Of a DNA stretch of 64,000 nt, positions 12,801-21,840 are shown piece after piece (the stretch's first letter is position 1; each line of letters starts with the position of its first letter). The stretch is from Pachypanchax playfairii (taxonomy: Eukaryota; Chordata; Actinopteri; Cyprinodontiformes; Aplocheilidae): the NCBI GenBank assembly GCA_006937955.1, contig SSNP01000122.1:1065806-1129805 (forward strand), in the 5' to 3' direction. The position numbers were made by a program, and so were the translations under genes. The notes beneath the pieces were generated by a model, which was not told the origin of the DNA, ran no database searches, and was given only the letters and a program-made list of their open reading frames with translations.

Positions 12801-15800
12801 TAGCCCTTGGCTTTTTGGGTGCAGGGATGATGGTGGAGGTTTTGAAGCAGGCTGGTACGTGGCAAGTCTCCAGTGAAGTGATGAAAAAATCTGTGAACAC
12901 TGGAGACAGCTGGTCAGCACAGTACCTCAGCGTAGTGGGGGAGACAGAATCTGTTCAAGGTACTTTACAGGGGTTCTGTCTCCTAAAGAGTCTGTTGACA
13001 TCCTCCTCCTGAATGGAGGTGTATGTTGTTGAAGAGGAGGGAGGCGTTACTAGAGGGACAGAAGTGGCTCCTGGGGGTACTGGGGGTGTTGACTCTTTGT
13101 TCCAGGCTGGTGTTGAGGGGGATGAGCTGAGCTCAGGTGCATCCTGATCATCCTTGAGATGTTTCTACAGCTGGAGTCACTTGAGGTAAATCCAGTTGAT
13201 TGGACATGGTTTGGAAAGGCACACAGCTGTTTATTTAAAAGTCCCACAGTTGACAGTTCATGTCAGGGCACAAACTAAGCATGAAGTCAAAGGAATTGTC
13301 TGTAGACCTCTGAGACAGGATTGTCTTGAGGCACAAATCTGGGGAAGGTTAAAGAAAAATTTGTGCCGCTTTGAAGGTCTCAATGGGCACAGTGACTTCC
13401 ATCATCCGGAAGTTGAGGAAGTTCGAGACCACTAGGACTCTTCCTAGAGCTGGCTGGCCATTTAAATTGAGGGAAGGGCGTGAATACTTATGTAATATGA
13501 TTTCACAGTTTTTTATTTTCAATACATTTGCCAAAATCTCAAATAATTTTTTTCCACTGTGTCATTATGGGGTGTTGTGTGTAGAATTTTGAGGAAAATA
13601 ATGAATTTAATCCTTTTTAGCATAAGGCTGTAACATAAAAAATGGAAAGTGATGTGCTGTGAATACTTTACAGATGTACTGTAATGCTTCACTGTGGTGC
13701 CTAAGATATCAAAACAGGCCCATAAACTTACATCAAGATCTGTGATGGAGAGTAAATTGTTCCAGTCAGTATCAGTAGGAGCAGGAGACGGACCATAGTG
13801 GTGTACTAGACTGGACAGCGTAGTAATGTCCTCAAGCAGACTCTGGAATTAAAGAAAAAATACATTAGAAATGATTGTTTTGCATTGTTCACACACAGTT
13901 ATCAGCAAATTTTACAAGATTCCATGTTTTATAATGGATAAACTTTATTTTTTGAAACCTGCAATTCTGTTTGTGTTTCCATTAGTCATAGAGCCTTAGT
14001 TATCATAGGCGATACGTTATTTTATAAAATAAGGCTTTTGCCTGAGAAAAAGGGAACTAGACAGACATTCTAGGTGTGGTACAAAGACAGAAGAAAGCAA
14101 GATGTGCGATCAGAAATTATGCAATGGTCTTTTCCTGGACAGTATTGTTATTAATTTTCTGTTAATTATGTGGTCATTTCAACATTTAATTCCAGGAAAG
14201 TTGGGATTCTGTACAAAATGTGTATAAAACAGAATGTAATGATTTGCAGATCTCATAAACCCATATATTTCCAAAAGAACTTAACAACCGGTTGTTGAAA
14301 CATTTGTCTACAAACTAGATTAAATAGCAACAGCTCAGTAACATGACTGAGTATAAAAGGAGCATTTCAGAAAGATTAAGCCTCTAAGATGTAAAAATGG
14401 GCAGAGATTCACCAATCTGTGGCAAACTGAGTCTAAAAATTGTGGCACAGTTTAAGAAAAGTTGTCTTTAACATAAAATTGCAAAAAACTTCAAAGATCC
14501 CACCATCCACATTGAAAAATGTCATCCAAAAGATAAAGAACACATCCATATATCAATGTCTGTCAGCACAGTTCGCCGTGCCATCCATGAATACCAGTCA
14601 AAGATGGATCCTGCAAAGAAGAAACCAAACATGATCCAGAAACACTGGCATCTTCTCTGGACCAGAGATAATTTAGAATGATCTGAGGTGAATGTGAAAA
14701 CTGGTCTAGGGTCAGATTTGGTACAAATTTAAAATTCTTTGTGGAAACCATGGATGCAACGTCCTGCAGACTGAAGAGGAGAGGGACCATTCAGCTTGTT
14801 ATCAGAGCTGCATCTCTGATGGTCTGTGGTTGCATTAGTGTCTACAGTGTGGGCAGCTTACACATCTGGAAAGGTACCATAAATACTAAAAAGTACACAG
14901 AGGTTTTAGAGCAACATCTGCTCCCATCTAGACAATGTCTCTTTAAGGGAAGGTCTTATAAAATCACATGCTCCATCTATCTAAAATAATTTTAGTCAGT
15001 GATGCTGTGTCAAAGCTATAATGAAGTAACAAAGACCCGTCACCTGTGTGTTTGTTTTTTAGCTTAGTCTTAATTCTGGACTCTGTGTCTGTCAAACTTT
15101 GATGATGATGATATCACCACAGCATGGCTTCACAGGAGAAGATTCAACTTGCTACTTGCGGTTCAGGGGTCTCATTTATAAAACTTTGCATAGAATCCTT
15201 ATTAAAACTGTACTTAAGCTCAGCAAAAAAAATCTACTTACGCCAAGTAAGTTTGTTACCTATAAAACATGGTGTACGGACAGCTGCACGCCATCTCCGC
15301 TTTATAAATCCCACTCTACCTAGAAATGTGCTCAGGTGTTTCTGGATCACATCCCACCCTCAACACGCCCACTTTCTGCCGTAAATGGTCAATGCAAAGT
15401 GCCTTGTGGATGTCATGCATATTAATAAGCCGGCTCGTCCACCACAGAACAAGGAAGATCAAGGAAGCGCAATTTCACCGAAGCAGAAATTGAGGTACTT
15501 GTGGGTGAGGTGGAAAAATGAAAGGAAGTGCTTTTTGGAGGTCACAGCAGTGGCATAACAAACTGCTAAAACCACATCAGCTGATCTCCTCACTTACAAA
15601 ATGTTTAAAGAGAGATTTGAGAAGAAAAAGAGATGTTACACATTGGCAAACATACACCATTTCCAACTTTCTTGACATGTGTTGCTGCCATCAAAATGTC
15701 TCACCCCTCCTTTCCACTAAATGTGCAACAGTCGCATAACCTTAGTGACGCATAATACACGGCTGATAGCCACCATTAAAGTCAATGAGACCATTTCCAC

Positions 15801-18659
15801 TGGGCGCGAAGCAGCATGCATGAGACGTGTCTCAGAAGGAGTGTCGCGGACATTATGTTGCAGTTCTGTTTCTTAACATGGTACGCTTCTAAAACATGTC
15901 AAGTTCAGCAGTTTAGTTTGGACCAGACAGGAAATCAAGTGTTCGTGAAATGTAAAATACCTAAAAGTTTCAAAATAAAAGGACATTTGCGGATTTCTGT
16001 TTGCGAGACTACGTAAAAATATAGTACCTGTGACGGGTTTGAATTCTGTAGGTGGTGTGAAAATAAGCCACATACCTTCTGGATACATGTTGTCGTCTTT
16101 CTCCCTGCTTGTTGTGTGTACTGACGAAATCACCCACATTTTCGCTATTCTCATGAGATTTCGTGACCTTCCAGGACCAGCTGGATGTGATGCTGTGTGA
16201 GGGATTTACGCATGTAGGAAGGGATGCACTTCTGATTGCGCAAGCAAAATGCGACGTACTGCTGACGCATTTAGTGGAAAGGAGGGGTTAGTTTGACACC
16301 TAATACGTATGTTGTTTATGTTCTATTGGGAATACAATATGGGTTTGAGATCTGCAACCCCTTGAATTTTTTGTTTTATTTTTTTGTAGATTTCACACGG
16401 TGTTCCAACTTTTTTTCTGGAACTGGGGTTGGAGTAATTTCAGCTGATTAAATACTTTAAATAAATTTCAAAAACACGGTTCACCTTTTGAGAAAATTAT
16501 GTTTGATAAACCTCAAAAAGCTTTATGATAATAACAACCAAACCTGCTGGCTATACGTTCAAAGGAATCTAAAACTATTAAAAAAATTTTAGTCAGTGAT
16601 GCTGTGTCAAAGCTATAATAAAGTAACAAAGACCCGTTACCTCTTGTTCCAGGGTAGAACTTTGAGCCAGCTGAGTGACTGAAACAGCTTCCTCCTCCTC
16701 TTTAACTTTAACTTCATCCTCCTGACAGATTGAAGAGAAGCGGGTGGAGAGGTCACAATGATGGAATATGGGAACAACAAATCAGGGTTAAGCACACAAG
16801 AGAAAAGAGGAAGGGAAGTGCCTTGTTAACTGACACCCCAAATCTTCCAAAGGCCATTGTTTATTGATCCTGATTCAAACATTCCAGCTAATTAAGCAGA
16901 ACATGACTCTTTTCTTGTGTAATTATTTGTTTATGACAGACATGTTTTATTTAATAAGCTGTTGTGACAATCAGATCAGAGATGACCTGATACACCTTTT
17001 GTAATGTGGGACACTTGCGATCAAAGATTCACTCTACACACAGACAAAAGTAATTTCTGCACCCATCCAGGTGGATTCTCACCTCTTTCCAAAAGTGAAA
17101 GGATTGTTTTAGTTTTGGTATTAAAGCTGAAGTCAAACATAAAAGTAAAACAGTCTAGTTCTGCCACAGCTCTGCCCAAGCTTGTTGGCTTCCACTTGAG
17201 TTGTTTTTCAGTTGCAGATAGCCTCGAATGTAAACTACTCCTCACTGTAAAATCCAAACACTGCAAATTTAAAAGCCCTTTGCTTTAAAACAGAAAAAGT
17301 TGACAAAATTACAGAGACTGAACAAAAATGGCTCAGGGACGATATCTTTAAAATATGTGTAAATACAGCATTCTGCATGTCAAAAGAAGCCCCAACAAGG
17401 ACTATGTTCAATTATAGAATACCGCTTTCATAAGCAAACAGGGTGTGGATCCATGTCTCATTACTTCACCGTCAAGGCCCACAGCTGGTGGCTAAGACTG
17501 AAGGAAGGTGATATAGTTACAGTCAGAAACGTCGACTGTTGCTAGGACATAACATCCACCAAGCAGGTGTTTCTACTTTGGGCTAGAAAAACTTGATCAC
17601 TGTAAAGTCTGAATATAAACTGCTGTGCGTACAGTCTTAAAACTTACTCGTTTGCACAGGCTACAGAATTTTTATTCATGTAAGATAAAGCAAATCAGAG
17701 GTTCATAAAAAATAAAAGTTTGACACTTTTATCGCCATTAAGATTTTATAGTTCTTTTATATCTTTGCTGAGGCAATGTTGTTTACAAGTTATGCGGTGA
17801 ATGCTGACAGGCTGCTGAATACTCTCCTACGTTATCTGATTTTCTGGATATGTAACTACCTTTATTAGTTACCAAAGAGTTAAATCTTGATTAATATAAT
17901 CTCCAGTACAGGTGTGGCAGAGCCAACGGTTTACCACATTATGTTGTTTCCTGGTTCACAAGGAAACAAAACCACATATGAATTCAATTAGATAAAGAAA
18001 AGGGGGGGCTGGTACTTGTTAAACAGAAATAACAAGTTAGCAGTATAATTTTTAACTCCCTTTTAATCCTTTTGTAAGTCAGCTTTAGTCATGATGTTGC
18101 TTAGAAGCAAAGTCTAACTGCTTTACAACACAATCATACTTACATCTTGAGGTAACACGCAGGCTGCGGCTCCACAAGGCCCTTGTCTGCTTTCAGAGCT
18201 AGGTTGGTCTAGTTCTTGGCCTCGGAAAGGCACGTGCTCACTGGTGTGTACCAATTCATCTTCAGGACTTTCTAACCCTGAGTTGGTGCCAGAGTCATTA
18301 CTGGTTGATGGCCCATGCTCAGCCTTGTCAGTGGCAGAAACTTGGTGCACCAACCATGCGTTTAGCTGTGTGGGGAACCGCGGGGAGCCAAGGCTCCTCA
18401 CTTCCTCTATCAAGCGACGACTTGCAAAGTACTGATCTAACTCGGGACATTTTGGATGCACACCGTTTCCGTCAAGAGTGTCCCTCAAAATATGAAAGGG
18501 TGTCTGAATGTAGGCTGAGCTAGGACCCAAGTTAATCTCGGCCAGAGGCGAATAGTAACCACTAAAGTAACTGTCGACGTCTACTCGAACTCCAACTAAA
18601 CTAAGTAAGATCGTTAACTGAATCAAGCTTTCTGTAAAGTATTTTTTCGCGATCTGCAT
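6059..18659 (-). CDS. nfe2l3: NFE2L3-like CNC-bZIP transcription factor (whole gene, 5 coding exons)
   Basis: Exons 18144-18659, 16641-16721, 13732-13842, 6925-7387 and 6059-6828 join to 1,941 bp, 646 codons plus stop, every junction GT-AG and in phase. Residues about 11-30 form a hydrophobic segment before VRVDVDSYF, matching the ER-anchoring N-terminus of NFE2L1/NFE2L3. AISQDVSLHDA and CLDEAVFDQI match acidic-region motifs. DSDSGLSLESS (about 373-383) contains a DSG-type beta-TrCP degron. The CNC domain is at about 481-523, the basic region (RRGKNKLAAQNCRKRK) at about 530-546, followed by a leucine zipper and a KR-rich tail. The family binds antioxidant/MARE-type sites as heterodimers with small Maf proteins. 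I chose nfe2l3 over nfe2l1 because IPFSVRQIVNMPV and AISQDVSLHDA fit NFE2L3 better. The introns are loaded with transposons. Confidence 0.88.
6925..7387 (-). CDS. nfe2l3: nfe2l3 coding exon 4
   Basis: 463 bp, acceptor GTGTGTAG, donor GTTAGC, entering in phase 0 and leaving one base of a split glycine codon. It encodes the acidic activation region, including AISQDVSLHDA, GCLDEAVFDQINQLG and the DSGLSL degron-like motif near its 3' end. Confidence 0.92.
7914..9745. mobile_element. Non-autonomous hAT-like element with 8-bp TSD
   Basis: Flanked by a perfect 8-bp direct repeat CAATATTT (7906-7913 and 9746-9753). The right terminus reads TAGGGCTGGGCGATAT inward; the left is TAGGGCGATAT with a small deletion. 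Subterminal sequence contains further ATATCG runs at 9680-9715. No hAT transposase ORF is visible in its 1.8 kb. A Harbinger MITE (8384-9047) is inserted inside it. Confidence 0.75.
8384..9047 (-). mobile_element. PIF/Harbinger-type MITE, copy a
   Basis: Termini TGGAGCGTTCACACCGG at the left and CGGTGTGAACGCACCT at the right are inverted, with TAA on both sides (8381-8383 and 9048-9050). On the minus strand at 8655-8873 it keeps an ORF with MADHIERVAGLYLLRLW and LSRTLFDDFLLH, similar to the N-terminal region of HARBI1-like nucleases. Sister copies lie at 11723-12290 and 43550-44136. Confidence 0.75.
9955..11155 (-). mobile_element. Harbinger-type element with Myb-like ORF remnant, copy 1
   Basis: The inverted termini are GGAGTCTCATTTATAAACG and its complement ending ATGAGACCCC at 11155. 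The minus strand near 10740-10830 reads VLVGEVEARRDILFGG then NSSDVTNKRKNYEWQ, the N-terminal part of the Myb/SANT-like DNA-binding protein that accompanies PIF/Harbinger nucleases. No nuclease ORF is present. It sits inside the LINE 3' region. A second copy starts at 15166. The target duplication is not clear. Confidence 0.7.
11160..13010 (-). pseudogene. LINE reverse transcriptase remnant
   Basis: Minus-strand frames give, in order, VPACFKTSTIIPAPKKP, LDPLQFVYRANRSVDDAV, then LKFVDDTTLIGLIS (active-site FADD-type motif as FVDD), and after an inserted MITE the thumb and C-terminal part with SFCFLGT, FYTSIIESIFTSSITIWF and SSHPGHKIFQTLPSGRK. Several frameshifts are needed to join these. Removing the insertion at 11723-12290 with its 3-bp duplication restores a continuous ...GLISEDDESTYRC... 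frame. Non-functional. Confidence 0.8.
11723..12290 (+). mobile_element. PIF/Harbinger-type MITE, copy b
   Basis: 568 bp with inverted termini TGGTGCGTTCACACTGG and its complement, flanked by TCA (11720-11722 and 12291-12293). Excising the element with one TCA restores the LINE reading frame, which proves the 3-bp duplication. An ORF at 11869-12096 (75 codons) encodes MADHIERVAWLYLLRLW followed by FQRYFHLSRALFDDFLLHLG, a HARBI1-like N-terminal segment. The catalytic domain is absent. Confidence 0.85.
13281..13460 (+). pseudogene. Tc1 family B transposase, N-terminal remnant
   Basis: From an ATG at 13281 the frame reads MKSKELSVDL, stop, DRIVLRHKSGEG, stop, RKICAALKVSMGTVTSI and IRKLRKFETTRTLPRAGWP. 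This is the first helix-turn-helix region of a Tc1 transposase and the start of the linker. Two in-frame stops are present. The RED subdomain and the entire DDE catalytic domain are missing; sequence passes straight into the right terminal repeat. Confidence 0.85.
13732..13842 (-). CDS. nfe2l3: nfe2l3 coding exon 3
   Basis: A 111-bp (37-codon) exon, acceptor TTTAATTCCAG, donor GTAAGT, phase 0. It encodes SLLEDITTLSSLVHHYG and then DWNNLLSITDLD, which aligns with the QWQDLMSI-type segment of NFE2L1. Its donor-side edge is only 50 bp from the end of the Tc1 element at 7487-13681. Confidence 0.87.
14987..15045. repeat. 59-bp duplicate of the nfe2l3 exon 2 donor flank
   Basis: This segment matches 16584-16642 with about two substitutions. 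The 16584-16642 copy covers the intronic side of exon 2 including its splice donor (GTAACGGGTC on the minus strand); here the donor reads GTGACGGGTC. The copy lies within the family C Tc1 remnant. Which copy is the original cannot be told from sequence alone, but the exon-adjacent one is the likelier source. Confidence 0.8.
15166..15570 (+). mobile_element. Harbinger-type element with Myb-like ORF remnant, copy 2
   Basis: Begins GGGGTCTCATTTATAAAAC after TCA. Near 15460-15560 the plus strand reads RKRNFTEAEIEVLVGEVEK, stop, then KEVLFGGHSSGITN, the same Myb/SANT-like N-terminus as in copy 1. The right terminus is missing; Tc1 family C sequence resumes at about 15575. Truncated. Confidence 0.65.
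15704..16287. mobile_element. MITE with CCCCTCCTTTCCACTAAATG termini
   Basis: Near-perfect 20-bp inverted termini (15704-15723 and 16268-16287) enclose 584 bp without coding potential. The flanks are TCA on the left and TTA on the right, compatible with a 3-bp TNA-type target duplication with one mismatch. Removing it rejoins family C Tc1 sequence. Superfamily uncertain, possibly PIF/Harbinger. Confidence 0.65.
16641..16721 (-). CDS. nfe2l3: nfe2l3 coding exon 2
   Basis: An 81-bp (27-codon) exon with acceptor CAATCTGTCAG and donor GTAACG, phase 0 at both ends. It encodes an acidic segment, EDEVKVKEEEEAVSVTQL. The 59 bp beginning at its donor (16584-16642) are duplicated at 14987-15045. Confidence 0.82.
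16722..18143 (-). other. nfe2l3: nfe2l3 intron 1, no repeat recognised
   Basis: 1,422 bp between coding exons 1 and 2, with consensus splice borders. I see no transposon or coding sequence in it. It is the only large nfe2l3 intron apparently free of recognisable mobile DNA. Confidence 0.5.
18144..18659 (-). CDS. nfe2l3: nfe2l3 coding exon 1
   Basis: 172 codons starting at ATG (18659), MQIAKKYFTESLIQL, and ending in CVLPQD before a GTAAGT donor (phase 0). It carries the ER-anchor hydrophobic segment and the conserved block around LGPSSAY and LDGNGVHPK shared by NFE2L1/NFE2L3. A pyrimidine-rich CTGTCTCCTTCAG lies about 20 bp upstream, so the start codon may sit just inside a second, mostly non-coding-preceded exon. 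Confidence 0.9.
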
Positions 18660-20430
18660 TTTCTAAATACTAATAGAACTGAAGGAGACAGTAAAATCCT
18701 GACCCAACAGTTCCTCTTTCGCTACAAAACAAAAGGAAAAGCTAACAAAAGAGCACGCCTTCCCCTGTCAGACAAAGAGGTTCGCCTGTACCGGTGAAAC
18801 CGTGTGTTAGCGCTTAGCAGTTAGCTACCAGCTTTAATTACCGGCTAACGGTAACCTCGGCTCATAAACATATCAAAAACTTTGCTAATAAATACCTTAA
18901 AGCAAATTGTCGTTCGTCGGCATAACCTGACTGTTACAACGCTCCGGACTTTAAGGTTTAAACTGAAAATGAAAGACGTAAGATAGTCAATCCTGTCACC
19001 GTATATTGTGCCAACTCTTCAGAATTTGCATAGCTTCTGCTCATTGGACAAAAGAATTTACCAAACCATCAGACGATTGGTCAATACGACTGTCTGTAAA
19101 TTCTGTCCAATCAAAACAAGGAAAAGTTGCTCACAACTGGATCAAAGCCAGCCTCCACCCCAACGTTCACCTCCCACGTTACTTTCAGTATTGACATAGA
19201 CAAAAAAATATTTCTTAAGATCTACACAAAATAGCAATATTTATAAACACATATTTTCCTGGTTAGAACTTTAATTATCCCAAATTGAAATCAAAGAAGC
19301 ATTTTTGGCTTTATTCTTTTTTTACAGTTGAGTTACTGCCCTGCTTTTGTCCCTCTGTTGGCCCCTGGTGAGGGAGTGAATTACAGTTTGAACTTCTACC
19401 TACATGATTTGAACACATTGTATAATAATATTTATATATGTCGATAACACGAACACAAACAGCCACACCCGAAAAGTCATGGATGACAACTCGGGGGGGA
19501 CTGAAGCAACTACTTAAGTTTTAGTCTTAATAAAGTTTTAGTCTTCATGCTTTGTTTTTATCAGTCTGACATTACACCTGTATTGTGACATGACAACCCT
19601 GAGATTTCTTTGTATGTTTCATCATTTTTAATACACTTTTATACATCTCTTAAAGTGTTTGTAACATGCTCAAGTCTCAATAAAACATTTAGAAGCTTTA
19701 TAACTTACTTTAACAAAACACAATAAACATTTGTGTTGTTTGACACTTATAAGGCAAATATTAATGTTTTTATGAGCTAATGAAACCGGAAGTGATAAAA
19801 TGCAAGAACACATCTCTTTGTTTACATCTTACATGGGCATTGAAAAGCATTTGTGAGCTTGTGATTCCATTCCAGCCAACTGTTGTAACAACACTGCTTC
19901 ATTAATGTATCTCCCTAAATCAGACCCAGAGATTGATGACATCACTCAAGCAGAAATAAAACACTTCACGAGGGCCAAACGTAACATCTGACTCAGTGGA
20001 TTGGATTTTGATCCATGGAAAGATTCATCTGTGCAGCCACACTCAAGTCAAACCCATTTTCATGCAAGCCACGAGTTAAACATCAGATATAATGTCATTG
20101 AACATTATGACCTGTAATCGAAAACTGCTCAGAAACAAAAGCAGCAATAGCCACAAATAAATCAACTTTTCTCGCTCTTAACACGCAAAGTTCTGAGTAT
20201 GTGAATGATATAAATAAAAAGCGTCATGAAGTTTGAAATAAGCTATGACTGTGCTCTGAAACGAGCTGCTGTTATGACGACATGTCACAAACGTAACTTT
20301 TTCAATTTTGTCTCCACACAAACACATGCACACATAGTCATAATAATTAAAGTCTGCAAAAACACAGATAATCAGAGAGAAACATACTCTGTTACTCACC
20401 TTACTATGCTCAGTCAGCTTTGTTGACACA
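18660..20430. other. Upstream region of nfe2l3
   Basis: No gene recognised. The first 300 bp upstream of the start codon should hold 5' UTR and promoter sequence (CG-containing stretches at 18770-18960), but no TATA box or clear start site can be assigned. Beyond about 19200 the sequence is AT-rich with no recognised repeat. Confidence 0.35.
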
Positions 20431-20439
20431 CCTCAACCA

Positions 20440-21840
20440 TCTCGCTTCTACTTCAGTCATGGATCCTGTTTCTAATGCTGTTCCTTCTTTTCCAACGACA
20501 TAAGAAGAAGCTGGTGTCCCCATTGCCTCCCCCTTCCACTTGTCTGTAACTAGCAGTCAGGTGAAGAGGCAGCTGGGGAGACTCAATGGGAACAAGGCAG
20601 CAGGTCCAGATGGTGTTAGTTCCTGAGTCCTAAAGGCTTGTGCAGATCATGTGGGATTCTGCAGCATATCTTTGACTTTAGTCTCATCCAGGAAAACATC
20701 CTGCCTTATTCCAGTACCAAAGACCTCTCATCCATCCATCGTAATGACGACAGGCCTGTTACTCTGATATCCCACATCATGAAAACCTTGGTGAGCCTTA
20801 TATTGGTCCACCTAAATAAGCAAAAAAGCATGTTAGACCCACTGAAGTTTGCTTATTGCCATGGGGTTGGCGTGGAAGACGCCATCATACGCCTGCTTCA
20901 GCAAACCCACTGTCATCTGGACAAAGCAGGCAGCAGTGTGAGGATCATGTCCTTTGATTCCTCCAGTGCCTTTAACACAATTCAGCCTGTTTTACAGTAT
21001 AAAAAAAAAACTCCAGAAGACACAGGTGGATGCCTCCACAATGACCTGGATCACTATCTCACAAACAAACCACAGTTTGTGAGACTGATGGATTGTGTGT
21101 CTGACCAGGTGATCAGCAGCACAGGAGCACCACAGGGGACTGTACTCTCACCAATCCATTTCACTCTGTACACCTCAGACTTTCAGTACAGGTCAGAGTC
21201 CTGTCATCTGCAGAAATACTCTGATGACTCTGCAGTCGTTGGTGGATCCGAGATGGACAAGAGACCGAGTACAGAGAACTGGTGGAACGCTTTGTGTCTT
21301 GGTGTGGAAACAATCATTTTATCTTGAATGTGAACAAGACAAAGCATATGATTGTGGATTTTAGGAAGAGCAGCAACATGCCAAAACCAATTTCCATCAG
21401 GGGAGAAGAAGTGGAGGACTATAAATACCTGAGTGTTCACCTGGACAATAGTCTGAACTGGAGACACAGACTGGACTTCCTGAGGAAATTCAGGTCCTTC
21501 AATGTTTGCAGCAAGATATTGAAGATCTTAAGTCTGTTGTGGAGAGTTTGATCACATTTACAGTCACCTGTTGGAGGAGCATCAGAGCAAGTGATGTAAA
21601 GAGACTGAACCATTGGAAAGATGGCGGGTTCTGTTCTGGGGATTGATCTGGAGTCTCTTGTGTTGATTGTCCAAAGGAGGATGAAGAACATGATGGAAAA
21701 CCCTCATCATCCTCTCCACAACATAGTAACTCAACAACAGTGTTTTCAGTCAGAAGCGTCTTCAAATCTAACACAGACACTACAGGAGATCCTTCCTGTC
21801 CACAGCTACCCTCTACAATGACTCACTGAAGATAAACAGA
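20440..21840 (+). pseudogene. Rex1/CR1-like LINE reverse transcriptase remnant
   Basis: Plus-strand frames 20638-21327 and 21282-21551 contain reverse transcriptase landmarks in order: RPVTLISHIMKTLVSLIL, LDPLKFAYCHGVGVEDAI, MSFDSSSAFNTIQP, TGAPQGTVLSP and the active-site region LQKYSDDSAVVGG (SDD in place of ADD), then WCGNNHFILNVNKTKHMIVDF. Upstream and downstream parts are in other frames with stops. This is a dead, truncated non-LTR element. Rex1/CR1 placement is by recalled resemblance. Confidence 0.8.

Larger units (their letters stand above)
7770..13127 (-). mobile_element. L2/CR1-type LINE inserted in Tc1 family B
   Basis: This is a 5'-truncated non-LTR retrotransposon on the minus strand. 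Its 3' tail is at 7770-7913 and 9754-9954, and its coding part at 11156-11722 and 12291-13127. The missing intervals are later insertions (7914-9745, 9955-11155, 11723-12290). The Tc1 sequence reads across its two edges, which shows the order of insertion. Assignment to the L2/CR1 group rests on recalled similarity of the reverse transcriptase motifs. Confidence 0.7.
7487..13681 (+). mobile_element. Tc1-like element (family B) split by nested insertions
   Basis: The left terminus CAGTGCATCCAGAAAGTATT (7487) and the inverted right terminus ending at 13681 are both flanked by TA. Left-end sequence continues to about 7769 (interrupted near 7571-7635 by a short LINE/SINE tail) and resumes at about 13128 with GAGCTCAGGTGCATCC. 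The interrupting block is a LINE with its own insertions. The transposase survives only as its N-terminal part near 13281-13460, so the element is dead. It occupies nearly the whole nfe2l3 intron. Confidence 0.85.
14182..16431 (+). mobile_element. Tc1-like element (family C), decayed and interrupted
   Basis: The left end near 14182 (AATTCCAGGAAAGTTGGGAT) and the right end (TTCCAACTTTTTTTCTGGAA, then CTGGGGTTG to 16431) are inverted. Coding remnants are readable: GRDSPICGKLSLKIVAQFKK near 14398, ETMDATSCRLKRR, LHIWKGTINTKKYTEVLEQ and LLPSRQCLFKGR near 14740-14955, then TAWLHRRR near 15118. Many stops. Harbinger-type DNA (15166-about 15570) and another MITE (15704-16287) are inserted in it. It fills most of the nfe2l3 intron 13843-16640. 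Confidence 0.75.

Noticed and set aside
6059..18659. Assignment of the CNC-bZIP gene to nfe2l1 or nfe2
   Set aside because: The N-terminal anchor excludes nfe2 and nfe2l2; AISQDVSLHDA and IPFSVRQIVNMPV fit nfe2l3 better than nfe2l1, though a tree would be the proper test.
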